In this document: in pieces, positions 20,151 through 30,471 of the stretch
How the letters are laid out: each line of letters opens with the position of its first letter
Numbering within the stretch: position 1 is the first letter of the stretch
NCBI GenBank assembly: GCA_018402445.1
Contig: JAGYIT010000007.1
Coordinates: 496,001-560,000, forward strand
Source: Akkermansiaceae bacterium
GTDB taxonomy: Bacteria; Verrucomicrobiota; Verrucomicrobiia; Verrucomicrobiales; Akkermansiaceae
Direction: 5' to 3'
Length of the DNA stretch: 64,000 nucleotides
Notes under the pieces: model-generated
What the model was told of the DNA's origin: nothing
The model's input: the letters and a program-made list of their open reading frames with translations, nothing else
Database searches by the model: none
Program-made: the position numbers and the translations under genes

Positions 20151-22100
20151 TCACTGCCCGGGCAGTAGATCGTCGAGGATGCGCTGGATGCCTTTGTCCG
20201 CCTGGGCGGAGGGCGGGTGGATGCCGCGCGCCTTGAGATACCAGGTGAGGGCGGAGCCGGTTTGCTTCGGCGTGCGGCTCTCGAACTGGCGCGCCTTGTC
20301 CAGGGCTAGGGTGAAATCGGCGACCTTGGGGGCGAGCAGTTCCAGTTCGCGGCCGAGCTTCGGATCGTCAGGGAAGCGCTCGCGGATCTCGGCGAGCTGT
20401 TCCCACGCGCCGTAGTTCTGGCCCATGCGGGAGAACTCGGTGGCCTTGCCGATGGACTCCTCGATCTCGCGGAGGTTTTCCATGATCTGCTTGAAGGCGT
20501 CCTCGCGGGTGGCGTCGCCCTGGATGGCGGGGGCGAATTCGTATTGGCGTTTCGCGATCTCGCGGTAGTTGCCCTCGGAGAGAAGGCGGTCGAAGTCGTT
20601 GCGAGCCACGACGAGGCCGCCGGAATTGTTCACGAGGTCGCGGAACTCTTGGAGTTTCGGATTGGTCGGCCAGATCTCGGTGGCGTCCCTGATTTTTTCG
20701 GCGGCTTTATCGGAATTGCGGGCGATGAGGTGGGATTTAGCTTCCTCGATAGCGAGGTCGGAGGCGAGCGTGTAGGCGGCGATGGCGGAATCGACCTTCG
20801 AGGAGGGGAAGTCCTTGGCGAGGGTCTTGAGGCGATCGGCGAGTTCCTTGCCTTTCACGTAATCCCGTGCCTGGAGCGTGCCGTAGAGTTCGTGAAGATC
20901 GCGGACGTATTCGGCGACGCGGCGTTTCTTCTCCAGTGGCAGGGTGGCGACGGGTGCGAGGTATTCGCCGAGCGCGTAGGCTTCCATGAGGCGCTGGGAG
21001 GCGGAGTGGAGTTCATCGCGGGAGAGCAGGAGGTCGAAGGCCTCGATGTATTTCGCGACCTCGCGTATGGCCTCATTGGATAGGGAGTCGAGTGAGGCGA
21101 CGGTGGGGGATATGCCGAGGGAAGATGAGAAAAGTTTGGAAACATCGGAGTTCTTGTTGATGCGGAGGGTTTGGTCCCCGTCTTTCCAGATCTGGTTGTA
21201 GAAACGGGCGGCCATCAGCACGTGCTCGTAGCGGCGCTGGACGAACCACTGAACCATGGTGACCTGATATTGCGCCTTGGTTTGGATGGTCTGCGCCTCT
21301 GTCTGGAGGATGTTGGTTTTTTTGAGAGCCTCGATCTCGCCGATGCGGCGGAGGGTTTCCTGGTATTTGAGGGAGTTCGTGCCGGCGCCAGGTGCGGTGG
21401 CGGGCTGGTTGTTGGTGTTGTTCTGGCCCGGGCCACCGCTGCGCGGGCGGTTGTTGCCGCCTTGGCCCTGGTTGTTGGTGTTGCCGCCGCCTGTACCCCC
21501 GCCACCAGCGGCCGTGGTGTCGCCGAGGGATTTGTCCCGGTCGTTGCGGGCGTCCCAGTCCGCCTGGCGGATGATGGCCTGTTTCTCGTCCTCGATGGAT
21601 TTGTTGAGTGTCCTGAGGGAATTCGAGTTGTTTTTGGCGAGCATGGCCATGTAGATGGACTCGGCGAGGGACATGCAGAGGTTCGCGTCCCCGGGATAGG
21701 AGGCGGCAGCGGGCAAGAGCTTGAAGCCCGTGTAGAGGTCGGGGCCGCCGCTGCGGAAAGGGGAGATGGCACCGAGAATTTCAGCGACGTTTTTCCGGTA
21801 TTCCGCAGCGTCTTCGTCGGTTTCCGGGGGTTGGTTGAGGTATTTCTCGAAGCGGGCCTTGAGCACGCGGTTGTCGCCGAGAGGGATGGCCACACCGCCC
21901 ACGGTGATGGTCTCCGCAGAGGGATCGAGCATGGGGATTTCCTGGCCAAGGGGGGAGGCGGGTGTCTGCCGCTGCGGGGCGGGGCTGTTGTCGGCGGGGA
22001 TGGCCGGGGGCGGGGCACCGCCATCGGCGGGAGGGGTGTAAACCTGTGCGAAGGATGGTGAGGCGAGGCAGATGAGAAGGAAAAGAGGCGGATTTTTCAT
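20151..22100 (-). CDS. Hypothetical secreted repeat-helical protein
   Basis: Signal peptide MKNPPLFLLICLASPSFAQ; in series with the two following minus-strand genes. Confidence 0.65.
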   Translation of the reverse strand: MKNPPLFLLICLASPSFAQVYTPPADGGAPPPAIPADNSPAPQRQTPASPLGQEIPMLDPSAETITVGGVAIPLGDNRVLKARFEKYLNQPPETDEDAAEYRKNVAEILGAISPFRSGGPDLYTGFKLLPAAASYPGDANLCMSLAESIYMAMLAKNNSNSLRTLNKSIEDEKQAIIRQADWDARNDRDKSLGDTTAAGGGGTGGGNTNNQGQGGNNRPRSGGPGQNNTNNQPATAPGAGTNSLKYQETLRRIGEIEALKKTNILQTEAQTIQTKAQYQVTMVQWFVQRRYEHVLMAARFYNQIWKDGDQTLRINKNSDVSKLFSSSLGISPTVASLDSLSNEAIREVAKYIEAFDLLLSRDELHSASQRLMEAYALGEYLAPVATLPLEKKRRVAEYVRDLHELYGTLQARDYVKGKELADRLKTLAKDFPSSKVDSAIAAYTLASDLAIEEAKSHLIARNSDKAAEKIRDATEIWPTNPKLQEFRDLVNNSGGLVVARNDFDRLLSEGNYREIAKRQYEFAPAIQGDATREDAFKQIMENLREIEESIGKATEFSRMGQNYGAWEQLAEIRERFPDDPKLGRELELLAPKVADFTLALDKARQFESRTPKQTGSALTWYLKARGIHPPSAQADKGIQRILDDLLPGQ

Positions 22101-22135
22101 CTTCGTGGTGTTTTTCGGGGTCGTCGGGAAAATTC

Positions 22136-22540
22136 TCAGAGGCGGCTGATGGCGGTGGCGACGGGAATGCCGCCTTGTTCGAACCGGACTTTGAATGCGT
22201 AGCGTTGCTCGCGCTCGATGTTGAGATTGTTAAATTTTTCGGGAATCACCACTGGCACGACCTCCTCACCGGCCTCTGCCTTGACGCGGACGCTGACCAC
22301 CGAGGAGGTGTTGCCGTCGCGGAAGAAGCGCTCGTCGATCTGGCCTTCGATGAGGTATTCGTTATTGCGGAGGCTGTTGCCGTTGTCGAGGAGATCCTGT
22401 ACGGCGAGCGGGTTCACATCGGAGAAGGTTTCCGTCTTTTTCGACATCAAGAATTTCCCGCCGAAAATCACGGCGATCACGCCAACGGCGATGCCGATGA
22501 TGAGTGTTGGGTTGGTGCTGGAGCTAGCGCGGCGGGCCAT
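22136..22540 (-). CDS. Hypothetical single-TM protein
   Basis: TM PTLIIGIAVGVIAVIFGGKFL; between the flanking operon genes. Confidence 0.65.
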   Translation of the reverse strand: MARRASSSTNPTLIIGIAVGVIAVIFGGKFLMSKKTETFSDVNPLAVQDLLDNGNSLRNNEYLIEGQIDERFFRDGNTSSVVSVRVKAEAGEEVVPVVIPEKFNNLNIEREQRYAFKVRFEQGGIPVATAISRL

Positions 22541-22626
22541 GGTGGGAAAATTTCAAACTTTAAATTTCAACCTTCAAGGAAGAAGGGATCGAGTGAAGGA
22601 TACATGCGGAAGCGGGATATGGAAGG

Positions 22627-24384
22627 TTATTCCCATTGGGGCCGACGGGCGCCGATCCAAGCGAGGGTGAGGGCGACGGTGATATGGACGGCGAGGGTGA
22701 AGACGCAGGCCTGCTGGTTGGAGAGCGAGGTGTCGATGACGGATTTCACAGCGCCATGGACCTGGGATTGGAGTGCCTCGACGGAGCCGGACCATGCCCA
22801 GTAGGCAGAGATGAAGGGGCGTGTGAAAGCCTCGATGTGTTCCGGCAGGGCGAGGACGGCTCCGGAAAGCGGAAGCTGGAAGCCGACGAGGTAGATGGAG
22901 AGCAGGGACGCCTGCTCGGCGGTGCGCATCAGGGCGGAGATGGCGAGGCAGATCGAGGTCATGGACGCGTTGATGAGCAGGAGGAAGATGACGTGCTCCA
23001 CGAACTCACCGCGGAAAGCCCCGAAGAGGTTCACGAAAAACGCCATCCACAGGGACTGGGCGATGACCAGACAGGAGAGGAACGCGATCTTTGACCAAAG
23101 ATAGGCCATGGGCCGGAGCCCTCCGAATTTCTCCTTCTCGTAGATAGGCCGCTCGCCGGCGATCTCGCGGGCGGAGTTGTTGGATCCCATCAGCGCCAGC
23201 AGGACGACCTGGAACATGATGATGCCGGAGATCGCGGAGCCGACCTTCGCCTGATCCGCGCGGACGGATTGCTGCTCCTGGATCTCGGCGGCCATGTTGT
23301 CCTGGCGGATGTCGGAGTAGCGGCGGATGTTCCCCGAGGCCTTGTCGCTGAAAAGGGTGACGAGGACGGGGAAGCAGAGAAGGATGGCGAGTTGGAGGAA
23401 TACCTGGCCGCGGTCGCGAAAAAAGATCCTCCACCGGCGCGAGAGCAGGGTGGCGAACTGCGAGAAAAATCCGGGCAGGCGCGTGTCGGCGGGTTCGCGG
23501 GTATCGCTTTTCTCATCGCCATCCGCCGGAGCCGTTTTCACGCGCTCCAGGGAGAGATCTCCGGAGGCGATGAGGCGCTCACGGGTTTTTTCCAGCATCG
23601 CGTAGTAAGAGGCGGAATGTTTTATCCACGAGGCCTGCCAGCGCTCGGAGGGCTGGGCGGAGAGGCGCGGGTAGATTTCCTCGGTGTCCTTGACGGAGAA
23701 ATAGTGGTTCAGCCGATCCGGTGGGCCGTGGAAGACGACGCGGCCCTCGTGGAGAACGAGGATGGAATCGTAAAGCTCGAGGTGGGCGAGGGAGTGGGTG
23801 ACGGAGAGGACGATGCGCCCGTCCTTGCGGGAAAGGTCGTGCAGGAGGCGGACGATCTCGCGCTCGGAGCGGGGGTCGAGGCCGGAGGTGACTTCGTCGC
23901 AGAGCAGGATTTTAGGGTCGGAAACGAGTTCCATGGCGAGTCCGAGGCGGCGCTTCTGGCCGCCGGAAAGGACTTTCACGGGGCGGTCGCTGATGGCCTC
24001 GAGGCCGGTTTCCTCGAGCACTCGGTCGATGCGGTGGTCGAGTTCGGCGGTGTCGCGTGTCCGCACGCGGAGGCGGGTGGCGGCCTCGACGGATTCATCG
24101 ACGGTGAGGGGATCGTAGGCGATGGAGAACTGAGGGACGTATCCGATTTCTGAGGGGGAGAAATCGCCTTCCTCGGAGAGGTTGCGGCCTTCCCAGAACA
24201 GTGCGCCGTCGGATTCTGGGTTGAGGCCGGCGATGGTTTTCAGGAGGGTGGTTTTCCCGCAACCCGAGGGGCCGACGATGGCCATGAAATGCCCTTTCGG
24301 CACCTTGATGGAGACGTGATCAACGAGGTTCACATCCTCGCCGTCCTTTTTGATCGTGAAACAGACGTCTTTGAGTTCTAGCAC
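22627..24384 (-). CDS. ABC transporter, fused ATPase and ABC-2 permease (ABCG-like)
   Basis: GPSGCGKTTLLKTIAGL, LSGGQKRRLGLAMELVSDPKILLCDEVTSGLD, C-terminal TM helices. Confidence 0.9.
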   Translation of the reverse strand: MLELKDVCFTIKKDGEDVNLVDHVSIKVPKGHFMAIVGPSGCGKTTLLKTIAGLNPESDGALFWEGRNLSEEGDFSPSEIGYVPQFSIAYDPLTVDESVEAATRLRVRTRDTAELDHRIDRVLEETGLEAISDRPVKVLSGGQKRRLGLAMELVSDPKILLCDEVTSGLDPRSEREIVRLLHDLSRKDGRIVLSVTHSLAHLELYDSILVLHEGRVVFHGPPDRLNHYFSVKDTEEIYPRLSAQPSERWQASWIKHSASYYAMLEKTRERLIASGDLSLERVKTAPADGDEKSDTREPADTRLPGFFSQFATLLSRRWRIFFRDRGQVFLQLAILLCFPVLVTLFSDKASGNIRRYSDIRQDNMAAEIQEQQSVRADQAKVGSAISGIIMFQVVLLALMGSNNSAREIAGERPIYEKEKFGGLRPMAYLWSKIAFLSCLVIAQSLWMAFFVNLFGAFRGEFVEHVIFLLLINASMTSICLAISALMRTAEQASLLSIYLVGFQLPLSGAVLALPEHIEAFTRPFISAYWAWSGSVEALQSQVHGAVKSVIDTSLSNQQACVFTLAVHITVALTLAWIGARRPQWE

Positions 24385-24464
24385 AGGAGAAATGGGTTAA
24401 AGGTTGGAAACGCCGTCCAGACGCAGGGTCTATCGTTTTCCGTGAAAAAATCGCAATCTTCGCG

Positions 24465-24926
24465 TCAATCGGTGAGCGGGACGATGCGGATGCCTTGGGG
24501 TTTCGCGGAATGGATATCTCCGATCAGTGAGTTCTGCGGCTTGGTATCGGTGGTTTCCGAGGGGTCGAGGGCGTTGCGGAGAGCTCCTTCCACGAGCTGG
24601 CCGCAATGGATTTTCATGGGCGGCAGGGAGCCGAGATCGCCGGCCAGATCCTGCGCGCTGAGTTGGCGGGCTTCCTCCGCCGTTTTCCCCTGGAGCAGTT
24701 TGGTGGCGACGGAGGCCACCGCGATCGCCGTCTGGCAGCCGAAGGCCTGGAAGGAGGCGCGGTCGATGACCTTTTTGCCATCCTTTTCCGTGAACTTGAG
24801 CCACATCCGCATCATGTCGCCGCACTCCGGCGAGCCGACTGTGCCGACGGCGTCCGCATCCGCCATCTCGCCCTGGTTTTCGGGTGCTGCCATCGCCTTG
24901 CCGACCTTGGTTTCGAAATCGTCCAT
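24465..24926 (-). CDS. NifU-like iron-sulfur scaffold protein
   Basis: SPECGDMMRMWLKF, FQAFGCQTAIAVAS, KIHCGQLVEGAL; start chosen at MDDFETKVGK. Confidence 0.8.
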   Translation of the reverse strand: MDDFETKVGKAMAAPENQGEMADADAVGTVGSPECGDMMRMWLKFTEKDGKKVIDRASFQAFGCQTAIAVASVATKLLQGKTAEEARQLSAQDLAGDLGSLPPMKIHCGQLVEGALRNALDPSETTDTKPQNSLIGDIHSAKPQGIRIVPLTD

Positions 24927-25125
24927 GTGCGGAGGATGCGCGGGATCGTGCGGGGTTTCGAGAGCAAAGATGCGGCGGTTCAGCGCCCGAAGGAGTCGTA
25001 GTATTCCGCTCCGTAGTTCTCGTAGCGCTTGATAAGCGCGGCGTTCTTCTTTTCGCGGAGTGGTGGATCCGGCGGGGGCGGAAAAAGTGATAGGTCTGCG
25101 CATTACGAATGCGTAAAACGCGGTT

Positions 25126-26401
25126 ATGAAAACCCTGCGGATCATCCCGCTTCTTTTGTCTTCCGCCGTGTTCGACAATGTGGTCATGGTTTCCCAGCCG
25201 CCCGATCTCCTCAAGCTGACCGATGTGAACCGCGACGGGAAATTCGGCGAGGCGGATGGGGATACCAAGGAGGTTTTCCTAACAGGTTTCAACGGCCTGA
25301 ACCACGATCACTCTCTGCACTCGGTCACCGGCAGCCCGGACGGGAAATGGGTTTTCAACCAGGGCAACAACGGGGGCATGTTCACGGACAAGGCCGGCAA
25401 GACCTTCCGTTTCGGCGGGCCCTATGTGCACGAGCCGTTTTCGAAATATGTGGTCGATGTGAAAAAGATCGCCGACGAGAAATCGGACGACGGCTTTTCC
25501 TACAACGCCGGGGCGGCCTTCCGGATCCATCCCGACGGCACCGGCACCGAGGTGATCGGCGGAGGCTTCCGCAACTCCTACGAGCAGATCACGGACTCGT
25601 TCGGGTTCGTGTTCCAGAACGACAACGACGACCCGCCGGCCTGCCGGGTGACCCACATGATCGAGCACGGCAACGCCGGCTACTTCTCCCGCGACGGAAA
25701 GCGCGACTGGCGCGCCGACAAGCGCCCGGGACAGGACACGCCCACCGCCCAATGGCGTCAGGACGATCCGGGAACTATGCCCGCGGGTGATGTCTATGGC
25801 GGAGGCTCGCCCACCGGCATCGGCTTCTATGAGAACGGTGCGCTGCCAGATGGCTTCAACGGCACGCTGCTCTCCTGCGAGCCGGGCAAGAACGTGATCT
25901 TCTCGTATCAGCCGGAACCCGACGGCGCGGGCTTCAAGCTGGAGCGGCATGATTTTGTCACGACGAATCCGGAGAAGGAATTCCGGGGCTCGGATTTCGT
26001 CGGCGGCATCCCGAGTTGGTCGGGATTCCATAAACTCAAGGAGGGCGGCGCGGCGAACTACGGGGCAGTGGAAAAGATACTTGGAGATGCGCTACCGTAG
26101 TTTCGAGGAGGCGAAGGATGTCCTCGTCGCCCGTGCCATCGTTGACCCTTCGTTCGATATCTCCCATGGCTTCGAGGGGCGTTCCCTAGAGCTTAATAAC
26201 GGGGTGAAGATCGACGGGGTGATCCTTGCCGACGGCGAAACCGTAAAGATCCGTTCCACTGGCGGAGTCACCCAAGAGGTGCCGAAGGGCATGATCAAAA
26301 AACGGAGCAACACGGATCGCTCGCTCATGCTCAGCGCCGATGAACTGGGTCTCACCGCCCAGGATGTCGCGGATCTCGTCGAGTGGATGAAGACCTACTG
26401 A
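25126..26401 (+). pseudogene. Collapsed PVC-type sugar dehydrogenase: beta-propeller part frameshifted to C-terminal heme-domain tail
   Basis: ORF 25126-26100 and ORF 25949-26401 read as one protein if one base is removed near 26090 (GDA|YRSFEEAK); tail KIRSTGGVTQEVPKGMIKKR...LSADELGLTAQDVADLVEWMK. Confidence 0.65.
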
Positions 26402-26408
26402 AAAGCGA

Positions 26409-27023
26409 TCACGCCGCTTTCCGGATAAGGGCTACGAGCACGCCTTGCACGATGAGTTCGTCCACGGGGATGAGATCCGGGAAACGCGGGTTCTCGGCGC
26501 GGAGATAGGTTTTGCCCTTCTCCCGGATGAATCGTTTCAAGGTGGTCTCGCCGTCGATCAGGGCGGCGACGACATCTTGGTTGCGAGGCTCGCGGCGTTC
26601 GAGGACGACGGTGTCGCCGTCGCAGATGTGGGCGTCGATCATCGAGTCGCCGCGGACTTTCAGGGCGAAGGTGTCGCGCTTGCGGGCAACTCCGAGGGAG
26701 GCGACATCGATGGACAGGCAACCTTCCTGCTCTTGCTCTTGGCCTTCCGCAAAACCGGCCGCGATGCGCCCGTAGATGGGGATATCGCAGATTTCCGCGC
26801 GGTCGAGATCCTCGGGGAAAACGACGGCGCGGGCTTTGCCGGGCAGGCGCTGGATCACGCCCTTTTTCTCAAGCGCGCGGAGGTGGCTCATCGCGGCCGT
26901 CTGGCTGGCGAAGCCGAAATAATGCTGAATCTCGCGCGTGGAGGGCATGATGCCGGTTTCGCGCTGCGATTTGCGGAGGTAGTCGAGGATCTCGATCTGA
27001 CGGGTGGTGAGGTTGTGTGCCAT
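26409..27023 (-). CDS. lexA: LexA repressor
   Basis: TTRQIEILDYLRKSQRETGIMPSTREI, AAG cleavage site in GRIAAGF, VRGDSMIDAHI, catalytic K in ETTLKRF. Confidence 0.93.
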   Translation of the reverse strand: MAHNLTTRQIEILDYLRKSQRETGIMPSTREIQHYFGFASQTAAMSHLRALEKKGVIQRLPGKARAVVFPEDLDRAEICDIPIYGRIAAGFAEGQEQEQEGCLSIDVASLGVARKRDTFALKVRGDSMIDAHICDGDTVVLERREPRNQDVVAALIDGETTLKRFIREKGKTYLRAENPRFPDLIPVDELIVQGVLVALIRKAA

Positions 27024-27037
27024 GGTTCGTTGAACAG

Positions 27038-27051
27038 TGTTCTTGGGAACA
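27038..27051. promoter_or_regulatory. Candidate LexA operator TGTTCTTGGGAACA
   Basis: Palindrome TGTTC-N4-GAACA 15 bp upstream of the lexA start codon. Confidence 0.6.
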
Positions 27052-27091
27052 AAGTCACCGATCCTGGCCACCGAGTAAAGAAACTTTTTTT

Positions 27092-27553
27092 TCAGGCCAC
27101 CTCGACGATCATGTTGATCTCCACGGAAACATCCAGCGGCAGGGCGGCGACGCCGAGGGCGGTGCGCGAGTGCATGCCGCGCTCGCCGAAAATTTCCACA
27201 AGCAGCTCGGACGCGCCGTTGACCACGACGGGATGCCCGGTGAAATCCGGCTCCGAGTTGACGAAGCCGTTGAGAGTCACGATCTGCTTCACGTTGTCCA
27301 GCGAACCGATGGCCTCCCTGATCACCGCCAAGCGGTTCAGCACGATGATGCGTGCGCCCTCGACCGCTTTCTCCACCGGGCAGGCTGAGGGGACTTTGCC
27401 GAGGATTTTCACGTCGCCATCGATGGGCAGGCCGCCGGAGAGAAAAAGCAGGTTGCCGGTGCGCACCCAGTTGACGTAGGCGGCGACGGGTTTGGGGACT
27501 TCGGGGAGTTTCAGTCCGAGCGATTCGATCTTGGCGAGGGTGTGGTCTTGCAT
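27092..27553 (-). CDS. RidA/YjgF family protein
   Basis: VRTGNLLFLSGGLPIDGD, LDNVKQIVTLNGFVNSEPDF. Confidence 0.9.
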   Translation of the reverse strand: MQDHTLAKIESLGLKLPEVPKPVAAYVNWVRTGNLLFLSGGLPIDGDVKILGKVPSACPVEKAVEGARIIVLNRLAVIREAIGSLDNVKQIVTLNGFVNSEPDFTGHPVVVNGASELLVEIFGERGMHSRTALGVAALPLDVSVEINMIVEVA

Positions 27554-27651
27554 GGCGGCGGGAGGTTGAAAGCGCGCGGCGCGGAGATCAAACCCCAAGT
27601 GCGGGAATCACCCGCTTGTCAGATCAAGGGACGCGGATAAGGTGCGGCTTC

Positions 27652-28809
27652 ATGAAACCGCTGATCCTGCCCACCGCAATTCTGTTAGGCCTCGCGCCGC
27701 TCTCTTTCGCAGGTGTTGCCTCGGAACTCCTCGCCAAAGGCTTTGAGCGCCCCGTGTGGGCCGGTGCGCCCGTTTCAGCCAAGGGCAAGCTCTGGGTCAT
27801 GGAGCAGGCGGGGACGGTGTGGATCGTCGATCTCAAGACCGGCGAGCGCTCCAAGAAGCCTTTCCTGGAGATCACCGATATCGTGACCCGCAAGAGCAAC
27901 GAACAAGGCCTGCTGGGCCTCGCCTTCGCACCGGATTTCGGGAAAAGCGGCCGCTTTTACGTGAACTTCACCGAGAAGGGCGGCGACACGCGCATCGTCC
28001 GATATGTCAGCCGTGACGGCAAAACAACCGATGCCTCGCGCGGCGAGACGCTGATGAAGCACAAGCAGCCTTTCGGAAACCACAACGGCGGCTGGCTCGA
28101 TTTCGGCCCGGACGGTTACTTATACATAGCCACCGGCGATGGCGGCGCGGCGAACGATCCGAAGAACCTCGCGCAGGATCTTTCCTCGCCCCTGGGGAAA
28201 CTGCTGCGGCTCGATGTCTCCGGCGACAAGGGCTACAAGGTGCCGAGCGACAACGCTTACGCCGGGATCAAAGGAGCGATGCCGGAAATCCACGCCATCG
28301 GCCTCCGCAATCCGTGGCGCTGCTCCTTCGACCGCGAGACCGGCGACTTCTGGATCGGCGATGTGGGACAGAACCACTGGGAAGAGATCAATTTCGTGAA
28401 GAAGGGAAAATGGGGCGGGCTGAACTTCGGCTGGCGTCTGCGCGAGGGCGAGATCAAGACGCCTTTCAAGAATATCGGCGGCGCGAAGCCGGAGAACAAC
28501 CACGAACCCATCTACGTTTACAATCACGGCAGCGGCCCGAGCGAGGGGCTTTCCGTCACCGGCGGCTTCGTCTATCGCGGCTCCAAGGTAGCCGACCTCA
28601 AAGGCCGTTACATTTTCGCCGATTACCAGAACCCGCGCATCTGGTCTTTTAAACCCAAGGACGGCAAGGCCACCGCATTCACCGACCACACCAGCGACCT
28701 ACAGCCGGAAGGCGGCCGCATCAACCTCATCTCCTCCTTCGGGGAGGACGCGGACGGAGAGCTTTATCTCACGGATCTCAGCGGCGCGGTTTACCGCATT
28801 GTCGAGTGA
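27652..28809 (+). CDS. PQQ-dependent sugar dehydrogenase (glucose/sorbosone dehydrogenase family)
   Basis: NEQGLLGLAFAPDF, HNGGWLDFGPDGYLYIATGDGG, AIGLRNPWRCSFDRETGDFWIGDVGQNHWEEIN. Confidence 0.93.
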   Translation: MKPLILPTAILLGLAPLSFAGVASELLAKGFERPVWAGAPVSAKGKLWVMEQAGTVWIVDLKTGERSKKPFLEITDIVTRKSNEQGLLGLAFAPDFGKSGRFYVNFTEKGGDTRIVRYVSRDGKTTDASRGETLMKHKQPFGNHNGGWLDFGPDGYLYIATGDGGAANDPKNLAQDLSSPLGKLLRLDVSGDKGYKVPSDNAYAGIKGAMPEIHAIGLRNPWRCSFDRETGDFWIGDVGQNHWEEINFVKKGKWGGLNFGWRLREGEIKTPFKNIGGAKPENNHEPIYVYNHGSGPSEGLSVTGGFVYRGSKVADLKGRYIFADYQNPRIWSFKPKDGKATAFTDHTSDLQPEGGRINLISSFGEDADGELYLTDLSGAVYRIVE

Positions 28810-29520
28810 AGTTTTTTCACCAAGTGTCGTGAGGTTGTGAGTCAGGCATAAGAACCGGGCTTGCGGGGTTTTGGCGTCCCAATGCTGTCACCTCCCGCAA
28901 AGTGGCTGTGGCGTCCCGCCACAGGCCGTCCCCGGAGCCTCTCGCTCCGAGTCATAAATCCCCCCGTCAGAAATTTTCCCACCCTGATCTTCCCCAAAAC
29001 CGAACCACCTCATCCAATCTTGCCTCGCATAAAATATGTTCATATGAACGTATTTTTTATGCCATCCATCTATCAGTCCCGCCGCCCCCGTGCCTCGCCT
29101 CTTTGGCAGCTTGTCCATCACGGCTGGGGTGCCTTTTCCTCTGATTACGAAAAGAAGCGCCGTTCTACCCTCGGTCCGCTCCATCCGTCTGTCATCGCCA
29201 CCGTAGAATCCTTCCTCCGCTGCGGCGATCTTGCCTCCGGCTTCACTCGCCTCGAATGCACCGATTGCGGCTATGAGCGGCTACTAGCCTTCACCTGCAA
29301 AACCCGCCACTTCTGTCTTGCCCCCGACGGGCGCTTTCACTGCCTGCCGCAGGGAGCCATCGGCTCTATGACCGAATTGTTTCGCCATCGCTTCTCCCTC
29401 CAGAAAATCACTTGGAACGCCAGCACCCAGACCGTCATCTACCGCTCCAAGCGCCATCACAACACCAAGGGTCTCGGCCAAAAATAAACGCGCAATTCAA
29501 CGAGATTGCTGACGAAGTCC

Positions 29521-29671
29521 CTGGACTGCGGCAGCCTGCTGCCGCTTTCCGCCATGCAGCCTGCTGCGAGCGGGGCAAGCGAAGGTTTCATCGGGCTTTT
29601 CCCGTGCCAATGCCGCCGGCCTCGCAGCAGGGCTGCATTGCCCAGAGCTACAGCAGGCTGTAGCAGTCCAG
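29521..29671. repeat. ~151-bp nested palindromic (REP/MITE-like) element inside the IS91-like remnant
   Basis: Ends ctggactgcggcagcctgct / agcaggctgtagcagtccag are inverted repeats (18/20); inner arms atgcagcctgctgcgag / ctcgcagcagggctgcat also pair. Confidence 0.7.
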
Positions 29672-30063
29672 GGCGCTTCGCGCACATGTCGTCGACGAAA
29701 TGAATTTGGCGGAATCCCCAAGCGCAATTTCGAGATTTTCAAAGCTCCCGATTTCATCGCTGCCGCCCTCCTCCATTTGCCGCCCAAGGGACAGCAAACG
29801 GTGCGCTACTATGGCGTTTATTCCAACAAGGTTCGGGGCCGGAATACGGAAAAATCACCATCCTTGATCACCGAGGGAACCGGAAGCTCTGCAATTGCTC
29901 CGGAAAATCCAACATCGGAAATCAGCAACCTGTCCGTCGTAGCCTTCTTGGCCTTCGTAGCTTCAGCGAAGTAGGCGGCGAAGTCGGATCATCAATCGGA
30001 GTTCCTGCTCGTCGAGCCATCAAGGAATGGATTGCCGACGCTCCGCTCTGGCCATGCGAGCTG

Positions 30064-30090
30064 CAAGATCCTCCTCCGGATCTTGTTTTT
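30064..30090 (+). terminator. Possible intrinsic terminator CAAGATCC-tcctcc-GGATCTTG-TTTTT
   Basis: Perfect 8-bp stem, 6-nt loop, 5 T. Confidence 0.4.
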
Positions 30091-30471
30091 CATGATGCGC
30101 CGCCTAGCTGCGGCAGGAGCATTCCGGACGACGAACCCAACCTGAATGGGTTCAATCAGCCGAGGAACGCACGAATCCAATGTCAGGATTTCGATGACAT
30201 CGACCAGAGTCCCACATGGCAGGCACCCGAAATCCTTTTGGACGAAGGTCGAACGCTGGTTCTCGAATACATCTGACCCGCCCGGCGGAAAAAAACAACC
30301 GATGCCAAAAAAAATCTTGGCAAAGCGGCTTGGAGAGCTACGTTAACTGCGAATGAATTTGACCGTCAAAACCAGAAACGGCCATTGCAGTAATCCTGTT
30401 GCGTCGCGTTTTTCTTCACTGATCACTGCTAACTCGGCACTTTTCACTTCTTCCTACCCCCTTTTCCCCCG

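Larger units (their letters stand above)
29044..30276 (+). mobile_element. Degraded IS91-like transposase remnant
   Basis: Zinc-ribbon GFTRLECTDCGYERLLAFTCKTRHFC, then PDGRFHCLP, then out-of-frame NFEIFKAPDFIAAALLHLPPKGQQTVRYYGVYSNKVRG; deletions and one inserted repeat. Confidence 0.65.

Noticed and set aside
24990-25090. Minus-strand tail LFPPPPDPPLREKKNAALIKRYENYGAEYYDSFGR* upstream of the NifU-like gene
   Set aside because: Reads like a protein C-terminus but has no start codon in frame and I cannot identify a family; not enough to call a pseudogene.
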